From Roseateles oligotrophus (GTDB lineage Bacteria > Pseudomonadota > Gammaproteobacteria > Burkholderiales > Burkholderiaceae_C), in assembly GCF_014204525.1 (NCBI RefSeq), contig NZ_JACHLP010000012.1, positions 62,001 through 126,000 on the forward strand: DNA of 64,000 bases. The letters are read 5' to 3'. The position numbers and the translations under genes were made by a program. Shown piece after piece: positions 42,475 through 54,287 of this stretch. The notes beneath the pieces are model-generated. The model saw only the letters and a list, made by a program, of their open reading frames with translations. It was not told the DNA's origin and did no database searches. The stretch's first letter is position 1. Each line of letters starts with the position of its first letter.

Positions 42475-43767
42475 TCAGACCGGCATCTCCGCCTGGCCCA
42501 GCGGCCAGCGGAAGTCCAGCCGCAGGCCCTCGCCCGCCGGGGCGCTGGCGCGGACCTCGCCCTTCATCTGCTCCACCGCCAGCTTGCGCACGATGCTCAG
42601 GCCCAGGCCCGAGCCGCCCTGGCCCAGCCGGGTGGTGAAGAAGGGGTCGAAGAGCCGGGGCAGATTGGCCGGGTTGACGCCGCAGCCGTTGTCGCTGTAG
42701 CCGAGCAGCAGCTGGTCGCTCGTGAGCTGGGCCTGCAGGCGTATGCAGGGCTGGGCCTGGTGCTTGAAGGCATGCACCAGCGAGTTGTTGACCAGGATGG
42801 TGACGATGCGGCGCAGCGCCTCGGGGAAGCCGATGCCACTGCCGGCCTTGATGTCGAGCTGCAGCTGCACCCGGGCGGCTTGCAGCTGGGAACTCATGTC
42901 CAGCAAGCAGCTTTCGAGCGTGCCAGCCAGATCGAACTGAGCCGGGGCCTCGGGCCTGGACAGCGAGCCCAGCTCCTTGAAATTGCTCACCAGGGCCGCC
43001 GCCCGGGAGGCGTTGGCTTCTATCATCAGCGCCGCGCTGTGGCCTTGCTCGCCCAGGGCCAGCAGCTCCTGGCGCGACACCTTGTCGGCCTTGAGCAGGC
43101 TGCCCAGCCGTGCCAGCTCGGCACTGAGGGTGGTGGCGCCCAGCAGGATATTGCCGATCGGCGTGTTCATCTCGTGCGCGATGCCGGCCACCAGGCGGCC
43201 AAGCGCCGCATGCTGCTCGGCCTCAACCACTCGCAGCAAGGCCTGCTGGAGCTGCTGGCTGCGTTCTTCCACCCGCTGCTCCAGCTCGGTGTTGAGGGCC
43301 AGCAGCTCGGCGCTGCGGCGCCTCACCTCGGCCTCCAGATGTTCTTCGTGGCGTTCCAGCTGGCGGCGCTGCTGGAATAGCTCGGTAAACACCCTGACCT
43401 TGCTGGTCAGCAGATGGCGGTCCAGGGGTTTGGGCAGATAGTCCACCGCACCCGATTCATAACCCCGGATCACATGGGGCGTGTTGGTCAGGCCGGCGGT
43501 GACAAAAATAATCGGCAGCGTGCCGGTCTTGGGGTGGCTGCGCAGCAGCTCGGCCACCTCGTAGCCATTCATGCCGGGCATCTGCACATCGAGCAGAATC
43601 AGCGCGAATGGCTGTTGCAGGCACAGGCGCAGGGCGCGGTTGCCGTCTTCGGCGCTCACCACCTGCAGGGGCAGGCCCATGCTCTCGAGCAGGCTTTTCA
43701 TCGTCAGCAGATTGCTGGCTTGGTCGTCGACGACCAGGATGGGCACCAATTCCTCGGCTTGAGTCAT
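42475..43767 (-). CDS. Response-regulator/histidine kinase hybrid
   Basis: The 430-residue cytoplasmic protein begins with a receiver domain (residues about 9-125; phospho-Asp in LILLDVQMPGMNGYE). A coiled coil (about 130-185), a HisKA-like helix pair (LVAGIAHEMNTPIGNIL) and an HATPase domain (NNSLVHAFKH, SDNGCGV, GGSGLGLSIVRK) follow. The receiver-first order suggests a phosphorelay kinase regulated by another kinase, probably the 1043-residue hybrid kinase nearby. The ATG at 43767 is used; a TTG at 43773 is also possible. Confidence 0.9.
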   Translation of the reverse strand: MTQAEELVPILVVDDQASNLLTMKSLLESMGLPLQVVSAEDGNRALRLCLQQPFALILLDVQMPGMNGYEVAELLRSHPKTGTLPIIFVTAGLTNTPHVIRGYESGAVDYLPKPLDRHLLTSKVRVFTELFQQRRQLERHEEHLEAEVRRRSAELLALNTELEQRVEERSQQLQQALLRVVEAEQHAALGRLVAGIAHEMNTPIGNILLGATTLSAELARLGSLLKADKVSRQELLALGEQGHSAALMIEANASRAAALVSNFKELGSLSRPEAPAQFDLAGTLESCLLDMSSQLQAARVQLQLDIKAGSGIGFPEALRRIVTILVNNSLVHAFKHQAQPCIRLQAQLTSDQLLLGYSDNGCGVNPANLPRLFDPFFTTRLGQGGSGLGLSIVRKLAVEQMKGEVRASAPAGEGLRLDFRWPLGQAEMPV

Positions 43768-43810
43768 TTGCAAGAGTGGGCAAGGCCTGCGATTTGCGGC
43801 ATTTTGCAGT

Positions 43811-44674
43811 CTAGCCTGCGGCCGCCGTCTTGCAGTAGATGCGTGAGCCCAGGCTCAATTCCTGGTAGCGGTCGGCGATGCTTTGCAGCTCCAGCGTCTC
43901 CTGCGCGCCCAAGACCAGGAAGCCGCCGACGCGCAGGCTGCGGTCCAGCAGCTTGAAGCAATGGGACTTGGCCTCGCGGTCGTAGTAGATCAGCAGATTG
44001 CGGCAGAGGATCAGGTCCATCTCGCCGAAGTCCGCATCGCCGACGGCGTTGTGGTTGGCGAACACCATGCCTTGCTTCAGGCTGGGGTCCATCCAGGCCA
44101 GGCCTTGGTCGACGCGGTAATAGTCGCCGAAGGACAGCTTGCCGCCGCTGGCCTGGTAGTTGCGGGTGGCCAGACGCAGGCTCTCGACCGCGTACGCGCC
44201 CTGGCGGGCCCGCGCCAGCGCGGCCTCGTTGATGTCGGTGCCGTAGATGCGGCTGCGCGCCTCCAAGCCGGCCTCGCGCAGCAGGATGGCCATCGAGAAC
44301 GCCTCCTCGCCGCTGGCGCAGCCGGCATGCCAGACCTTGATGGCCAGCGAGGTGGCCAGATGCGGCAAGACCTCGCCGCGCAGACGCAGAAACACGGCGG
44401 GGTCGCGGAACATCTCGGTCACACCCACGGTGACCTGTTGCAGCAGGCTCTGGACCAGGGCAGCGTCGCGCAGCAAGGGATGCAGCGCGGCGGAGAAGCT
44501 GGGCAGGCCTTGCAGGGCCAGCCAGCGCCGCAGGCGCCGTTGCAGCGAGGCCGTCGCGTAGGAGCGCAGATCCACCCGGTGCGCCCGGTACAGGCCCTGA
44601 ACCAGCAGGTCCAGCTCGATCAGCTCCAGCTCGTTGAGGGCCTGCTGTTCGCCGGTTTGGCGGGGCTCAATCAT
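43811..44674 (-). CDS. CheR-type protein methyltransferase
   Basis: The 287-residue protein has the CheR N-terminal helical domain and an S-adenosylmethionine-binding fold: VWHAGCASGEEAFSMAI, IYGTDINEAAL, and DLILCRNLLIYYD. CheR enzymes methylate glutamates of chemoreceptors or receptor-like kinases. It overlaps the hybrid kinase gene by 8 bases and no CheA/CheW/CheB genes are nearby, so the methylation target may be that kinase. The second half is well conserved to the end. Confidence 0.9.
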   Translation of the reverse strand: MIEPRQTGEQQALNELELIELDLLVQGLYRAHRVDLRSYATASLQRRLRRWLALQGLPSFSAALHPLLRDAALVQSLLQQVTVGVTEMFRDPAVFLRLRGEVLPHLATSLAIKVWHAGCASGEEAFSMAILLREAGLEARSRIYGTDINEAALARARQGAYAVESLRLATRNYQASGGKLSFGDYYRVDQGLAWMDPSLKQGMVFANHNAVGDADFGEMDLILCRNLLIYYDREAKSHCFKLLDRSLRVGGFLVLGAQETLELQSIADRYQELSLGSRIYCKTAAAG

Positions 44675-47600
44675 CGTTCGCGCGCGCCGGGCTGGGGCCT
44701 AGCCAGACCTGCATCATGGACAGCAGCTGCTCCTTGTCCAGCGGCTTGGCGATGTAGTCGCTGGCGCCTGCGGCCAGGCAGGCCTCACGGTCGCCCGGCA
44801 TGGTCTTGGCCGTCATGGCGATGATGGGCAGGCGGGCTTGCTCGGGGTGGGCACTGCCCGGGCCCAGGGCCCGGATGGCGCGCATGGCGGCGTAGCCGTC
44901 CATCTCCGGCATCATGATGTCCATCAGGATCAGCTCGATCTGCGGGTTGGCGCTCAGCAGGCTCAGGGCCTCGTGCCCGTTCTCGGCCTCGATCAGGCGC
45001 ACGCCGTGGTAGCTCAGCAAGCTGCCGATGGCGAACACATTGCGCATATCGTCGTCCGCCAGCAGCACGGTGCGGCCTCGCAGGCTGCTGATTTCTGCGG
45101 CCAATGCCGTCGCTGCGGGGGCGGCTGGGGCGCTGCTGCCGGCGGCCTGGTCGGCCGGCGGAGGGCGCTGGGCCAGCAGGGCTTGCAGGTCCTGGCGGAC
45201 GCGGGCCGGGCTGTGGTCACCCTTGACGATCAGGGCCTGGGCCAGATGGCGCAGGCTGCGCTCCTGGCTGGGCGTGGGCTGGCGGCCCGAGTGCACCAGC
45301 ACCGGCAGGCTGGCGCTGCTGTGTTGCTGGCGGATCTGCTGCAGCAGGTCTTCGCCGCGCATATCGCCCAGGCCCAGGTCCAGCACCAGGGCGTCGTAGC
45401 GGGCTTGCTGCAAGCGGTCCAGCGCCTGCCGGCCCGAGCTGGCGATGTCGATCTGCATGCCGGGCCCGCTCAGCAGCTCGCTCAAGGCATAGGCCTCGGT
45501 CGGGTGGTCTTCCACGATCAGCAGGCGCGCGCCGGCCGCCGGGCTGGAGCTGGCCGGGGGCGGCGGATCTACCGCGGCGCCGGCCCTGGGTTCCAGCGGC
45601 AGCAGCAGGGTGAAGGTGCTGCCCTGGCCGATTTGGCTGAGCAGGTTCAGCTGCCCTTGCAAGCCCTGCGCAAGCTGGCGCGAGATCGACAGGCCCAGGC
45701 CGGTGCCGCCATAGCTGCGGCTGATGCTGCCGTCCGCCTGCTTGAAGGCCTCGAACACCAGGGCTTGCTTGTCGGCCGCGATGCCGATGCCGCTGTCGCT
45801 AACGGCCAGGGCCAGCGTGGCCTGGCCCAGCGGGCTGTCGGCGGCCGTCAGGGCCTGGAGCTTGAGTTCGACCTGGCCTTGCTGGGTGAACTTGATGGCA
45901 TTGGAGAGCAGGTTCTTCAGCACCTGCTGGGTGCGGCGCAGGTCGAGCCGCAGCGGGCTGGGCAGGGCCGGTGCCAGGCTGAAGTCCAGGCGCAGGCCTT
46001 TTTGCTGGGCCAGGGGTGTGAACATCTGGCGCAGCGGTTCGATCAGCTCGTCCAGCGTGTGGGGCTCGAACAGGTATTCGACCTGGCCGGCCTCGATCTT
46101 GGAGAGGTCGAGGATGTCGTTGATCAGGCTCAGCAAGTCCTGGCCGGCGGCATGGATGGCGCCGGCGAACTTGCTCTGCTTCTCGCTCAGACATTGCTCG
46201 CGGTCGTCCTGCAGCAGGGCCGACAGCATCAGCATGCTGTTCAGCGGCGTGCGCAGCTCGTGCGACATATTGGCCAGGAATTCGGACTTGTAGCGGCTGA
46301 CCTGTTCCAGCTCCTGCGCTCGCCGTTCCAGCTCACGGCTGCTGTCGCCCAGCTCGGCATTGCGCAGATCGAGTTCGCGCCGCTGCGACTCCAGGGCCTG
46401 AGCATGGGCTTGCAGCTCCTGGTTGTTCTGCTCCAGCTCCTCTTGCTGGCTTTGCAGCTCCTCGCTCTGCGCCTGTGTGGTGGCCAGCAGCTCGTGGGTG
46501 CGCTGGCGGGACAGGGCCGAGCCCAGGCCCAGGCCTATGCCCTCGCGGGCCAGTTCGCTGAACTCCAGCGCCATCTCGTCAAAGCCTTGGAAGGCGCCCA
46601 GCTCCAGCAGGCCGATCAGGCCACCGGCATCGAACAGGGGCAGCAGCAGCAAGGCGGCGGGCGCGGCCTCGCCGGTGCCCGAGCTGGCGCGCAGATAGCC
46701 CGCGGGCAGGGGGCTGATGTGCTGCAGCTCGGCATTCTGGGCCGCCCCGCCCACCAGGCCCTGGCCGAGCGGGAAGCGCCGGCTCTGGCCCGGCTCGTCC
46801 AGCAAGCCCTCGGCCGCCACCCGCTGCAAGTCCTGACTGCCGGCCTGGTAGAAGTACAGGGCGCCCACCACGGCTTGCAGCCTGTGCATCGCGTAGCGCA
46901 AGACTGCCTGCCCCAGCTCCTGCGGCGGCAGCTCGCGGCGGGTGATCAGGTTCAGCTCGGCCAGGCCGGTCTTGATCCAGTCGCTGCGTTCCTTGGCCAG
47001 ATGGTTGTGCGTCAAGGCCCGTGCCATCGCGTTCAGCGCGTGCATCAGGCTGTGCTGGTCGGCCCGCGCGAGCGGTGCCTCCAGATGGTGTTCGCCCTGC
47101 GCGATGCGGTTGGCAAAGGCCACGGCGGCTTGCGGTTCACCGCCGAGTTGTCTCAGCATATTGCGCGTTACCCGCCAGCCGATCAGGCCGGCGAACAAGA
47201 CCGTCAAGACGCCCAGGCCCAGGACCTGGCGGCGCACGCTCTCCATCTCGGCGGTGGAGGCCGCGGCGGCCTTGCGCATTTGCTCACGGGCCGGTTCTAT
47301 GTATTTGTAGAGCCGGTCGAGATAGGCCAGCTGGGCCGGGCGCGCCGTCGTCAGCAACTGCGTTTTGGCCGCCTTGAACTGGCCGGTATCGATCAGCCGG
47401 GCGAAATCCTGTTCCAGCGGCAGGTAGATCTCGCGTGCGCTAATGATCTGCTCGAACAAGCGCCGTGAAGCCACATCGTTGCTGAGCCTCTTCAGCTCCG
47501 CCAGATGGTCTTTGCGCTCCTGGATCTCTTCACGCAGCCCGACCAGCTCCTTGCCGATCAGGGCCGGCTCGTCCAGGATCAAGGTGTTGCGGATGTGGCG

Positions 47601-47798
47601 GGCCGACTCCAGCAAGCTGGTGATCCATTGCTCGGCCACGATGACGCGCTCGGCCACCACATCGGTGATGTAGTCGTTCTTTTCGTTCTGCACATCGAGG
47701 TAGCGCAGGGCCACGCCGACCGAGCTGGCCATCAGCAAGAGCAGCAAGGCCAGCAGGCCGAAGAGCTGTGCCTTGAACGAGAGCTTGTCACTCGCCAT
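44667..47798 (-). CDS. Hybrid sensor histidine kinase with GAF and two receiver domains
   Basis: The 1043-residue protein has a first membrane helix (about 14-35), a four-helix periplasmic sensor (36-195), a second helix (about 198-216) and a HAMP-like stretch. A GAF domain (about 300-430), a long coiled coil (440-520), HisKA (FLANMSHELRTPLNSML), HATPase (GGTGLGLSISRQL) and two receivers (LLIVEDHP and VLLADDDM starts; Asp in LVLDLGLGD and LILMDIMMPEMDG) follow. The ATG at 47798 has GGAG upstream. The MCP-like sensor plus adjacent CheR suggests adaptation by methylation, an inference. Confidence 0.92.
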   Translation of the reverse strand: MASDKLSFKAQLFGLLALLLLLMASSVGVALRYLDVQNEKNDYITDVVAERVIVAEQWITSLLESARHIRNTLILDEPALIGKELVGLREEIQERKDHLAELKRLSNDVASRRLFEQIISAREIYLPLEQDFARLIDTGQFKAAKTQLLTTARPAQLAYLDRLYKYIEPAREQMRKAAAASTAEMESVRRQVLGLGVLTVLFAGLIGWRVTRNMLRQLGGEPQAAVAFANRIAQGEHHLEAPLARADQHSLMHALNAMARALTHNHLAKERSDWIKTGLAELNLITRRELPPQELGQAVLRYAMHRLQAVVGALYFYQAGSQDLQRVAAEGLLDEPGQSRRFPLGQGLVGGAAQNAELQHISPLPAGYLRASSGTGEAAPAALLLLPLFDAGGLIGLLELGAFQGFDEMALEFSELAREGIGLGLGSALSRQRTHELLATTQAQSEELQSQQEELEQNNQELQAHAQALESQRRELDLRNAELGDSSRELERRAQELEQVSRYKSEFLANMSHELRTPLNSMLMLSALLQDDREQCLSEKQSKFAGAIHAAGQDLLSLINDILDLSKIEAGQVEYLFEPHTLDELIEPLRQMFTPLAQQKGLRLDFSLAPALPSPLRLDLRRTQQVLKNLLSNAIKFTQQGQVELKLQALTAADSPLGQATLALAVSDSGIGIAADKQALVFEAFKQADGSISRSYGGTGLGLSISRQLAQGLQGQLNLLSQIGQGSTFTLLLPLEPRAGAAVDPPPPASSSPAAGARLLIVEDHPTEAYALSELLSGPGMQIDIASSGRQALDRLQQARYDALVLDLGLGDMRGEDLLQQIRQQHSSASLPVLVHSGRQPTPSQERSLRHLAQALIVKGDHSPARVRQDLQALLAQRPPPADQAAGSSAPAAPAATALAAEISSLRGRTVLLADDDMRNVFAIGSLLSYHGVRLIEAENGHEALSLLSANPQIELILMDIMMPEMDGYAAMRAIRALGPGSAHPEQARLPIIAMTAKTMPGDREACLAAGASDYIAKPLDKEQLLSMMQVWLGPSPARANDD

Positions 47799-47999
47799 AC
47801 CGGGGTCTCCATGCAATTCACAGCCGCCGTGCGATGCGACGCGCCGTCCCGGCTCTACTCTAACGCTTCATGCCCTGGGGGCTGGGCCGCTCAGGCTTGT
47901 GCGAGCCGCGCCCGATGGGCGGAAATTGCCCCTGAAACACAGGGTGCCTGGGTAAAACCCTGGGGGTGCTGCCGCGCTGATTTGGACTAAGGTGGCTGC

Positions 48000-48656
48000 A
48001 TGATCGAGCCCGCCTTTCCCGAACGCGCCCTGCAGGCCATGCCGCGCAGCCCGCTGCAGTTTTATTTCGATTTCTCCTCGCCTTACTCCTACATCGCCTC
48101 GGAGTGGGTCGCGGCCGTGGCCGCCCGCCATGGCCGGCCGGTGCAGTGGCATGCCATTTTGCTGGGGGTGACCTTCCAGGCGGCCGAGCTGAAGGCCCCG
48201 GTGGCCTATCCGCTCAAGCGCGACTATGTGCTGCGCGACTTTGCCCGCTCGGCCTACTTCGCCGGCCTGCCTTATCGGCAGCCCAGCGCCTTCCCCATCG
48301 CGACCCAGAATGCCGCGCGGGTGTTCTGGTGGCTGCATGCCCAGGATCCGGCGCGCGCCGTGGCCTGGGCCAAGGCCGGCTTGCGGGCCTACTTCACCCG
48401 CGACGTGGCGCTGAATGATGAGAGTCAGCTCAAGACCTTGGCGCAGGAGTGCGGCCTGGACCCGGATGCGGCGCAGGCCGCCTGGCATGAGCCGCAATGG
48501 AAGGAGCGGCTCAGGGCCGCCAACGAGGCCGCCATCGCCGCCGGCGTGTTTGGCGCGCCCTTCTTCATCATCGACGGCGAGTCCTTCTGGGGCAATGACC
48601 GCCAGGCGCAGATCGAGCGCTGGCTCAGCAGCGGGCCCTTCAAAGATCTGGTTTGA
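48000..48656 (+). CDS. 2-hydroxychromene-2-carboxylate isomerase/DsbA-family protein
   Basis: The 218-residue protein has a kappa-class GST/DsbA thioredoxin fold: FYFDFSSPYSYIASEW near the N-terminus supplies the catalytic Ser in place of the CxxC, and GVFGAPFFIIDGESFWGNDR is the C-terminal signature. The type enzyme isomerises HCCA during naphthalene degradation, but most homologues act on unknown glutathione-dependent substrates. An ATG at 48039 is an alternative start. The 3' end overlaps the convergent CWC gene by 17 bases. Confidence 0.87.
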   Translation: MIEPAFPERALQAMPRSPLQFYFDFSSPYSYIASEWVAAVAARHGRPVQWHAILLGVTFQAAELKAPVAYPLKRDYVLRDFARSAYFAGLPYRQPSAFPIATQNAARVFWWLHAQDPARAVAWAKAGLRAYFTRDVALNDESQLKTLAQECGLDPDAAQAAWHEPQWKERLRAANEAAIAAGVFGAPFFIIDGESFWGNDRQAQIERWLSSGPFKDLV

Positions 48657-48854
48657 CGGCGGGCTGGTCTTCGGCGCTCAGGGTCCGCAAGCAGGCCAGG
48701 CACAGGCAGCCGCTGTACTGCTGGCCCAGGCGTTGGCGCAAGTCCTCGCTGAGTTTCATGTCAAAGCAGTCGCAGCGCTGGTCCTGGGCGCCGCAATGAA
48801 AACCGCCGCCGCAGCGCGGGCAGCGCTCGTCAAGGCGGGGCGCCGGTGCCGGGC

Positions 48855-48858
<4 letters not shown>
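48640..48858 (-). CDS. Small cysteine-rich CWC-family protein
   Basis: The 72-residue protein has paired cysteines (RCPRCG, FHCG, RCDCFD, GCLCLACL) typical of the cysteine-rich CWC family, probably a zinc-binding protein of unknown role. Its stop overlaps the isomerase gene and its start overlaps the end of the ligase gene, so it is translated downstream of the ligase on the minus strand. Confidence 0.85.
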
Positions 48859-50402
<1,544 letters not shown>

Positions 50403-50456
50403 GCCCGCATTGTCGCCAATGCGCAGGGCCTGTTCGCTCCCTGTTTCGGGGGGCTG

Positions 50457-50472
50457 TGGCTGCTACATTGCA
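50457..50472 (+). promoter_or_regulatory. Possible sigma-54 (-24/-12) promoter
   Basis: TGGCTGCTACATTGCA fits TGGC-N7-TTGCA, the sigma-54 consensus spacing, upstream of the activator gene. It would start transcription near 50483, right at the ribosome-binding site (AGGAG, 50485-50489), which is a very short leader and weakens the case. Confidence 0.35.
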
Positions 50473-50496
50473 GCTTCCATTCCCAGGAGCCGACCC

Positions 50497-51978
50497 GTGC
50501 CCGCCAACCAATTGCCGCTTGGACTCGATGCCGCTTTGAGCATGGCCGCGCAGTCCTTGTTCCAGGTGCTGGAGACCTCGGTGCAGGGCATGATGGTGCT
50601 GGACCGCGAGCACCGCATCGTCTGGATCAGCGAGGGCTATAAGCGCTTTTTGCCGGCCCTGGGTTTTGGCGACGAGCGCGAGTTCGTCGGCCGCCGGGTC
50701 GAGGAGGTCGTGCCCAATACCTTGATGGCCCAGGTGATAGAGACGGGCCAGCCGATTTTGGTCGATCTGCTGACCAATAAGGCCGGCAGCTTTCTGGTCA
50801 GCCGCCTGCCGCTGCGCAACGAGGCGGGCGAGGTGATAGGCGCTTTGGGCATGGTCTTGCTGGACCATCCCGAGACGACCTTGCGGCCGCTGATGCAGAA
50901 ATTTGCCGAGTTGCAGCAGGAGCTGATCGAGACCCGCCGCCAGCTCGCCGCCGAGCAGGCCCGCAGCCGCCGGCCCAAGCACACGATTGCCAGCTTCATC
51001 GGCTCCAGCCCGGCGGCGCTGGAGCTCAAGCGCCAGGCGCGCCGCGCGGCGCTGAGCGATTCCACCGTGCTGCTGCTGGGCGAGACCGGCACCGGCAAGG
51101 AGTTGCTGGCCCATGCCATCCATGCGGCTTCAGCGCGCGCCGCCAAGCCCCTGGTCAGCGTCAATATCGCCGCCGTACCCGACACCTTGCTGGAGGCCGA
51201 ATTCTTCGGCGTGGCGCCGGGTGCCTACACCGGGGCGGAGCGCAAGGGCCGCGCGGGCAAGTTCAGCATCGCCGACGGCGGCACGCTCTTCCTCGACGAA
51301 ATCGGCGATATGCCGCTGGCCCTGCAGTCCAAGCTGCTGCGCGTGCTGCAGGAGCAGGAGTTCGAGCCCCTGGGGAGCAACCAGGTGCTGGCCGTGGACC
51401 TGCGGGTGGTGGCGGCCACCAGCCGTGATCTGGCGGCCATGGTGGCGCGCGGCGAGTTCCGTGCCGACCTTTACTACCGCCTCAACGTCCTGCCCCTGCG
51501 TGTGCCGCCGCTGCGCGAGCGCATGGCCGATCTGGAGGCCCTGGTCGAGACCTTGCTGGAGGACATCGCGCGCCGCTCCGGCATGCCGCACAAACCCTTG
51601 AGCACCGAGGCGCTGGAATGGCTGGCCGCCCAGGGCTGGCCCGGCAATATCCGCGAGCTGCGCAATGTGCTGGAGCAGGCCAGCCTGATGAGTGAGGAGG
51701 CGGTGCTGACGCCGGCCTGCTTCGAGGCCTGCAGCAGCTTTGCGGCCCGCGCCCGCGCACTCGCCGCGCCGCCCCGGCCGGCGCCCGTTCCGGCCCCGCA
51801 GGCGCCAGCTCCCGCCGGCCTGCGCCCCCTGCCCGAGGTGATAGAGCGGGTCGAGCGCGATGCCATCGCCCAGGCCCTGAGTCTGACCGCCGGCAACCGC
51901 ATGGCGGCCGCCCGCCTGCTGCAGATTTCGCGCGCCAGCCTGTACGAGCGCCTGGCGCGTTGGCCGGATCTGGGCTGA
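50497..51978 (+). CDS. Sigma-54-dependent activator with PAS domain
   Basis: The 493-residue protein has a PAS-like sensor (about 15-130; [29 protein letters not shown]), a coiled linker, an AAA+ domain (Walker [12 protein letters not shown], the GAFTGA loop as GAYTGA, Walker [14 protein letters not shown]) and a C-terminal Fis helix-turn-helix ([20 protein letters not shown]). GTG at 50497 follows AGGAG at ideal spacing. The Phe-to-Tyr change in the loop is a known natural variant. It probably activates the divergent ligase gene. Confidence 0.92.
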   Translation: MPANQLPLGLDAALSMAAQSLFQVLETSVQGMMVLDREHRIVWISEGYKRFLPALGFGDEREFVGRRVEEVVPNTLMAQVIETGQPILVDLLTNKAGSFLVSRLPLRNEAGEVIGALGMVLLDHPETTLRPLMQKFAELQQELIETRRQLAAEQARSRRPKHTIASFIGSSPAALELKRQARRAALSDSTVLLLGETGTGKELLAHAIHAASARAAKPLVSVNIAAVPDTLLEAEFFGVAPGAYTGAERKGRAGKFSIADGGTLFLDEIGDMPLALQSKLLRVLQEQEFEPLGSNQVLAVDLRVVAATSRDLAAMVARGEFRADLYYRLNVLPLRVPPLRERMADLEALVETLLEDIARRSGMPHKPLSTEALEWLAAQGWPGNIRELRNVLEQASLMSEEAVLTPACFEACSSFAARARALAAPPRPAPVPAPQAPAPAGLRPLPEVIERVERDAIAQALSLTAGNRMAAARLLQISRASLYERLARWPDLG

Positions 51979-52087
51979 ATTTCGCCAACTCATCAAGTAA
52001 CTGCTTAGTCGGCGGCTTGTCATAGTCGGGAGACCCAAGCAGCAGAGCCATCCGATCCCGGCGGCCTGCGCCAGGGCGGAGACTCGG

Positions 52088-53629
52088 ATGAAAAAAATGA
52101 TGCTGGCCACGCGTTTGCGGCTGACGGTGCTGGTCTGTGTGTTGCTGTTCGTAGCCCTGGTCATGGGGCTGGCGCAGCGCTCGGCCGCCAGTTTGATGGA
52201 GGTCAAGATGCTGACCACGGTGGAGCAGGTCAAGCGGGCCGAGAAGATCGCGGACGAGTACCTGGCCAAGGCCAAGTCCGGCGCCATGCCGGAGGCCGAG
52301 GCCAAGGCCGCCGCCGCGGCCGAGATCGGCAAGCTGCGCTACTCCGGCAACGAGTACATCTGGATCAACGATATGCAGCCTCGCATGGTCATGCACCCCA
52401 TCAAGCCCGAGCTGAACGGCAAGGACCTGGGCGGCAACAAGGACCAGGCCGGCAAATTCCTGTTCGTGGAATTCGTGAACGTGGTCAAGGCTGCCGGCGA
52501 GGGCTATGTCGACTACCTCTGGCCCCGCCCCGGTGCCACCGAGCCCGTGCCCAAGCGTTCCTATGTCAAGGGTTTTGCCGCTTGGTCCTGGGTGCTGGGC
52601 TCGGGAATCTATACCGATGATGTCGAGAGCATCGCTCACAAGGACGCCCGCCTGGCCCTGATCCTGGTGCTGCTGGGCGGTGGCCTGGCGATGTTGGCCG
52701 TCGAGCTGGTGCTGCGCAGCCTGCGCCAGCGTCTGGCCAGCATGAAGACCTTGATGCAGGCCGTGGCCGAAGGCGATCTGCGCGCCAAGGTCGAGATCGG
52801 CCAGCAAGACGAGGTGGGCCAGGTGATGACCCAGGTGGCCGCCATGCAGGAGCGGCTGACCGAGCTGGTGCTGGCCATACGCAGCGCCACCGAGTCCATC
52901 GGCCATGCCTCCAGCGAGGTGGCCGTGGGCAGCCAGGACCTGTCCATGCGCACCGAGCAGGCGGCGGCCAATCTGCAGCAGACGGCGGCCTCGCTGCAAG
53001 ACCTGACCCAGCAGGTCAAGCTGAGCGCCGAGGCGGCCGTGCAAACCCATCAGCTGGCCGGCAGCGCCGCCGACCGAGCCCGCGATGGCGCGGTGGTGAT
53101 GGACGAGGTGGTCAGCACCATGGAGGGCATCTCCAGTGCCAGCCGCAAGATCTCCGACATCATCGCCGTCATCGACGGTGTGGCCTTCCAGACCAATATC
53201 CTGGCCCTGAACGCGGCCGTGGAGGCGGCCCGGGCGGGTGAGCAGGGCCGTGGTTTTGCCGTGGTGGCGGCCGAGGTGCGCAGCCTGGCCCAGCGCTCGG
53301 CCCAGGCGGCCCGGGAGATCAAGAGTCTGATCATGGATTCGGTCGAGCGTGTCAACGCCGGCACGGCCCAGGTCAACCGTGCGGGCAGTTCCATGGGCGA
53401 GATCCTGGGTGCGGTGCAGCGGGTCAGCAGCACGGTGGGCGAGATCAGCCAAGCCAGCAGCGGCCAGTCCGACGGCATCCACCAGATCAACCATGCCCTG
53501 ACCCAGCTGGACGGCATGACCCAGCAGAACGCCGCCTTGGTCGAACAGACGGCCGCTGCGGCGGAGTCGCTGAAGCAGCAGGCGCAGGGGCTGAACGATA
53601 CGGTGGCGGTGTTCAAGACCAGGCGTTGA
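52088..53629 (+). CDS. Methyl-accepting chemotaxis protein with single Cache domain
   Basis: The 513-residue receptor has a membrane helix (about 10-30), a periplasmic single-Cache sensor (about 35-185; [25 protein letters not shown]), a second helix (about 188-208), a HAMP domain and a methyl-accepting signalling domain. The hairpin tip reads [39 protein letters not shown]. Single-Cache receptors often bind short carboxylates. There is no C-terminal NWET-type CheR pentapeptide. A GGAG lies before the ATG. Confidence 0.93.
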   Translation: MKKMMLATRLRLTVLVCVLLFVALVMGLAQRSAASLMEVKMLTTVEQVKRAEKIADEYLAKAKSGAMPEAEAKAAAAAEIGKLRYSGNEYIWINDMQPRMVMHPIKPELNGKDLGGNKDQAGKFLFVEFVNVVKAAGEGYVDYLWPRPGATEPVPKRSYVKGFAAWSWVLGSGIYTDDVESIAHKDARLALILVLLGGGLAMLAVELVLRSLRQRLASMKTLMQAVAEGDLRAKVEIGQQDEVGQVMTQVAAMQERLTELVLAIRSATESIGHASSEVAVGSQDLSMRTEQAAANLQQTAASLQDLTQQVKLSAEAAVQTHQLAGSAADRARDGAVVMDEVVSTMEGISSASRKISDIIAVIDGVAFQTNILALNAAVEAARAGEQGRGFAVVAAEVRSLAQRSAQAAREIKSLIMDSVERVNAGTAQVNRAGSSMGEILGAVQRVSSTVGEISQASSGQSDGIHQINHALTQLDGMTQQNAALVEQTAAAAESLKQQAQGLNDTVAVFKTRR

Positions 53630-54287
53630 GCTTTGGGGTTATTGCTGTAGGGCTGCTAAGCGGCGCGTAGCGCCGGTGACTGGTTTCTTGTTGGAAGGCC
53701 CAGCGGGGAATTCGCCCCCGCAGGCGCCCTACTTTTTTGCTTCGCCAAAAAAGTAGGCAAAAAAGGCGACCCGAATGCCTGGCCCCTGCGGGGTCCGCTG
53801 CGGCACTTGGCTTTGGCGGGCCGCGCCCAACTCACTGCGCTACGCTCCGTTCAAACAAGGGGCGCGAGTCAGTTCACGAAGTCGCTTCGCGACGCCCGCC
53901 AAAGCCAAGCACCGCAGCCCAGGCAACACGGGACATGCGAAAACCACACGGCTCGCTGCGCGTCGCCTCGATTGCGCCGCAGCTATCGCTGCAGGCGCTT
54001 GGGCGAACTTCCGGCTGGGCCTTGGCAAAGGGTGATGCAGCAGGTAAAGCCACCATTGCTCTGTACCAAGAACCGTCCAAATTTCGGACGCCGTCTTGAA
54101 TCTGGACGACCCCCTGCCGCTAACCGTCCACTTTTCATGCAAGCCCCGGGCGAGCAAGACCTTGCCTGGGCGCTAACTTCCTCCCACCATGGGGCCGCCC
54201 TCGGTGTTTACACCGGGGCCGGCGTTTCGGGCACAGGGTTTGCAAAAGTTCTCCGGTCAGAGACGAAAAAAACGCTGGAGACTTTGT
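53630..54287. repeat. Intergenic region with a dispersed repeat and CCTACTTTTTTG hairpin
   Basis: CCTACTTTTTTG (53728-53739) and CAAAAAAGTAGG (53746-53757) form a perfect 12-bp stem with a CTTCGC loop, followed by CAAAAAAGGCGACCC and a GC-rich tail to about 54190. I know similar blocks as dispersed non-coding repeats in Burkholderiales. No gene is supported here; the region also includes the leader of the binding-protein gene. Confidence 0.7.
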
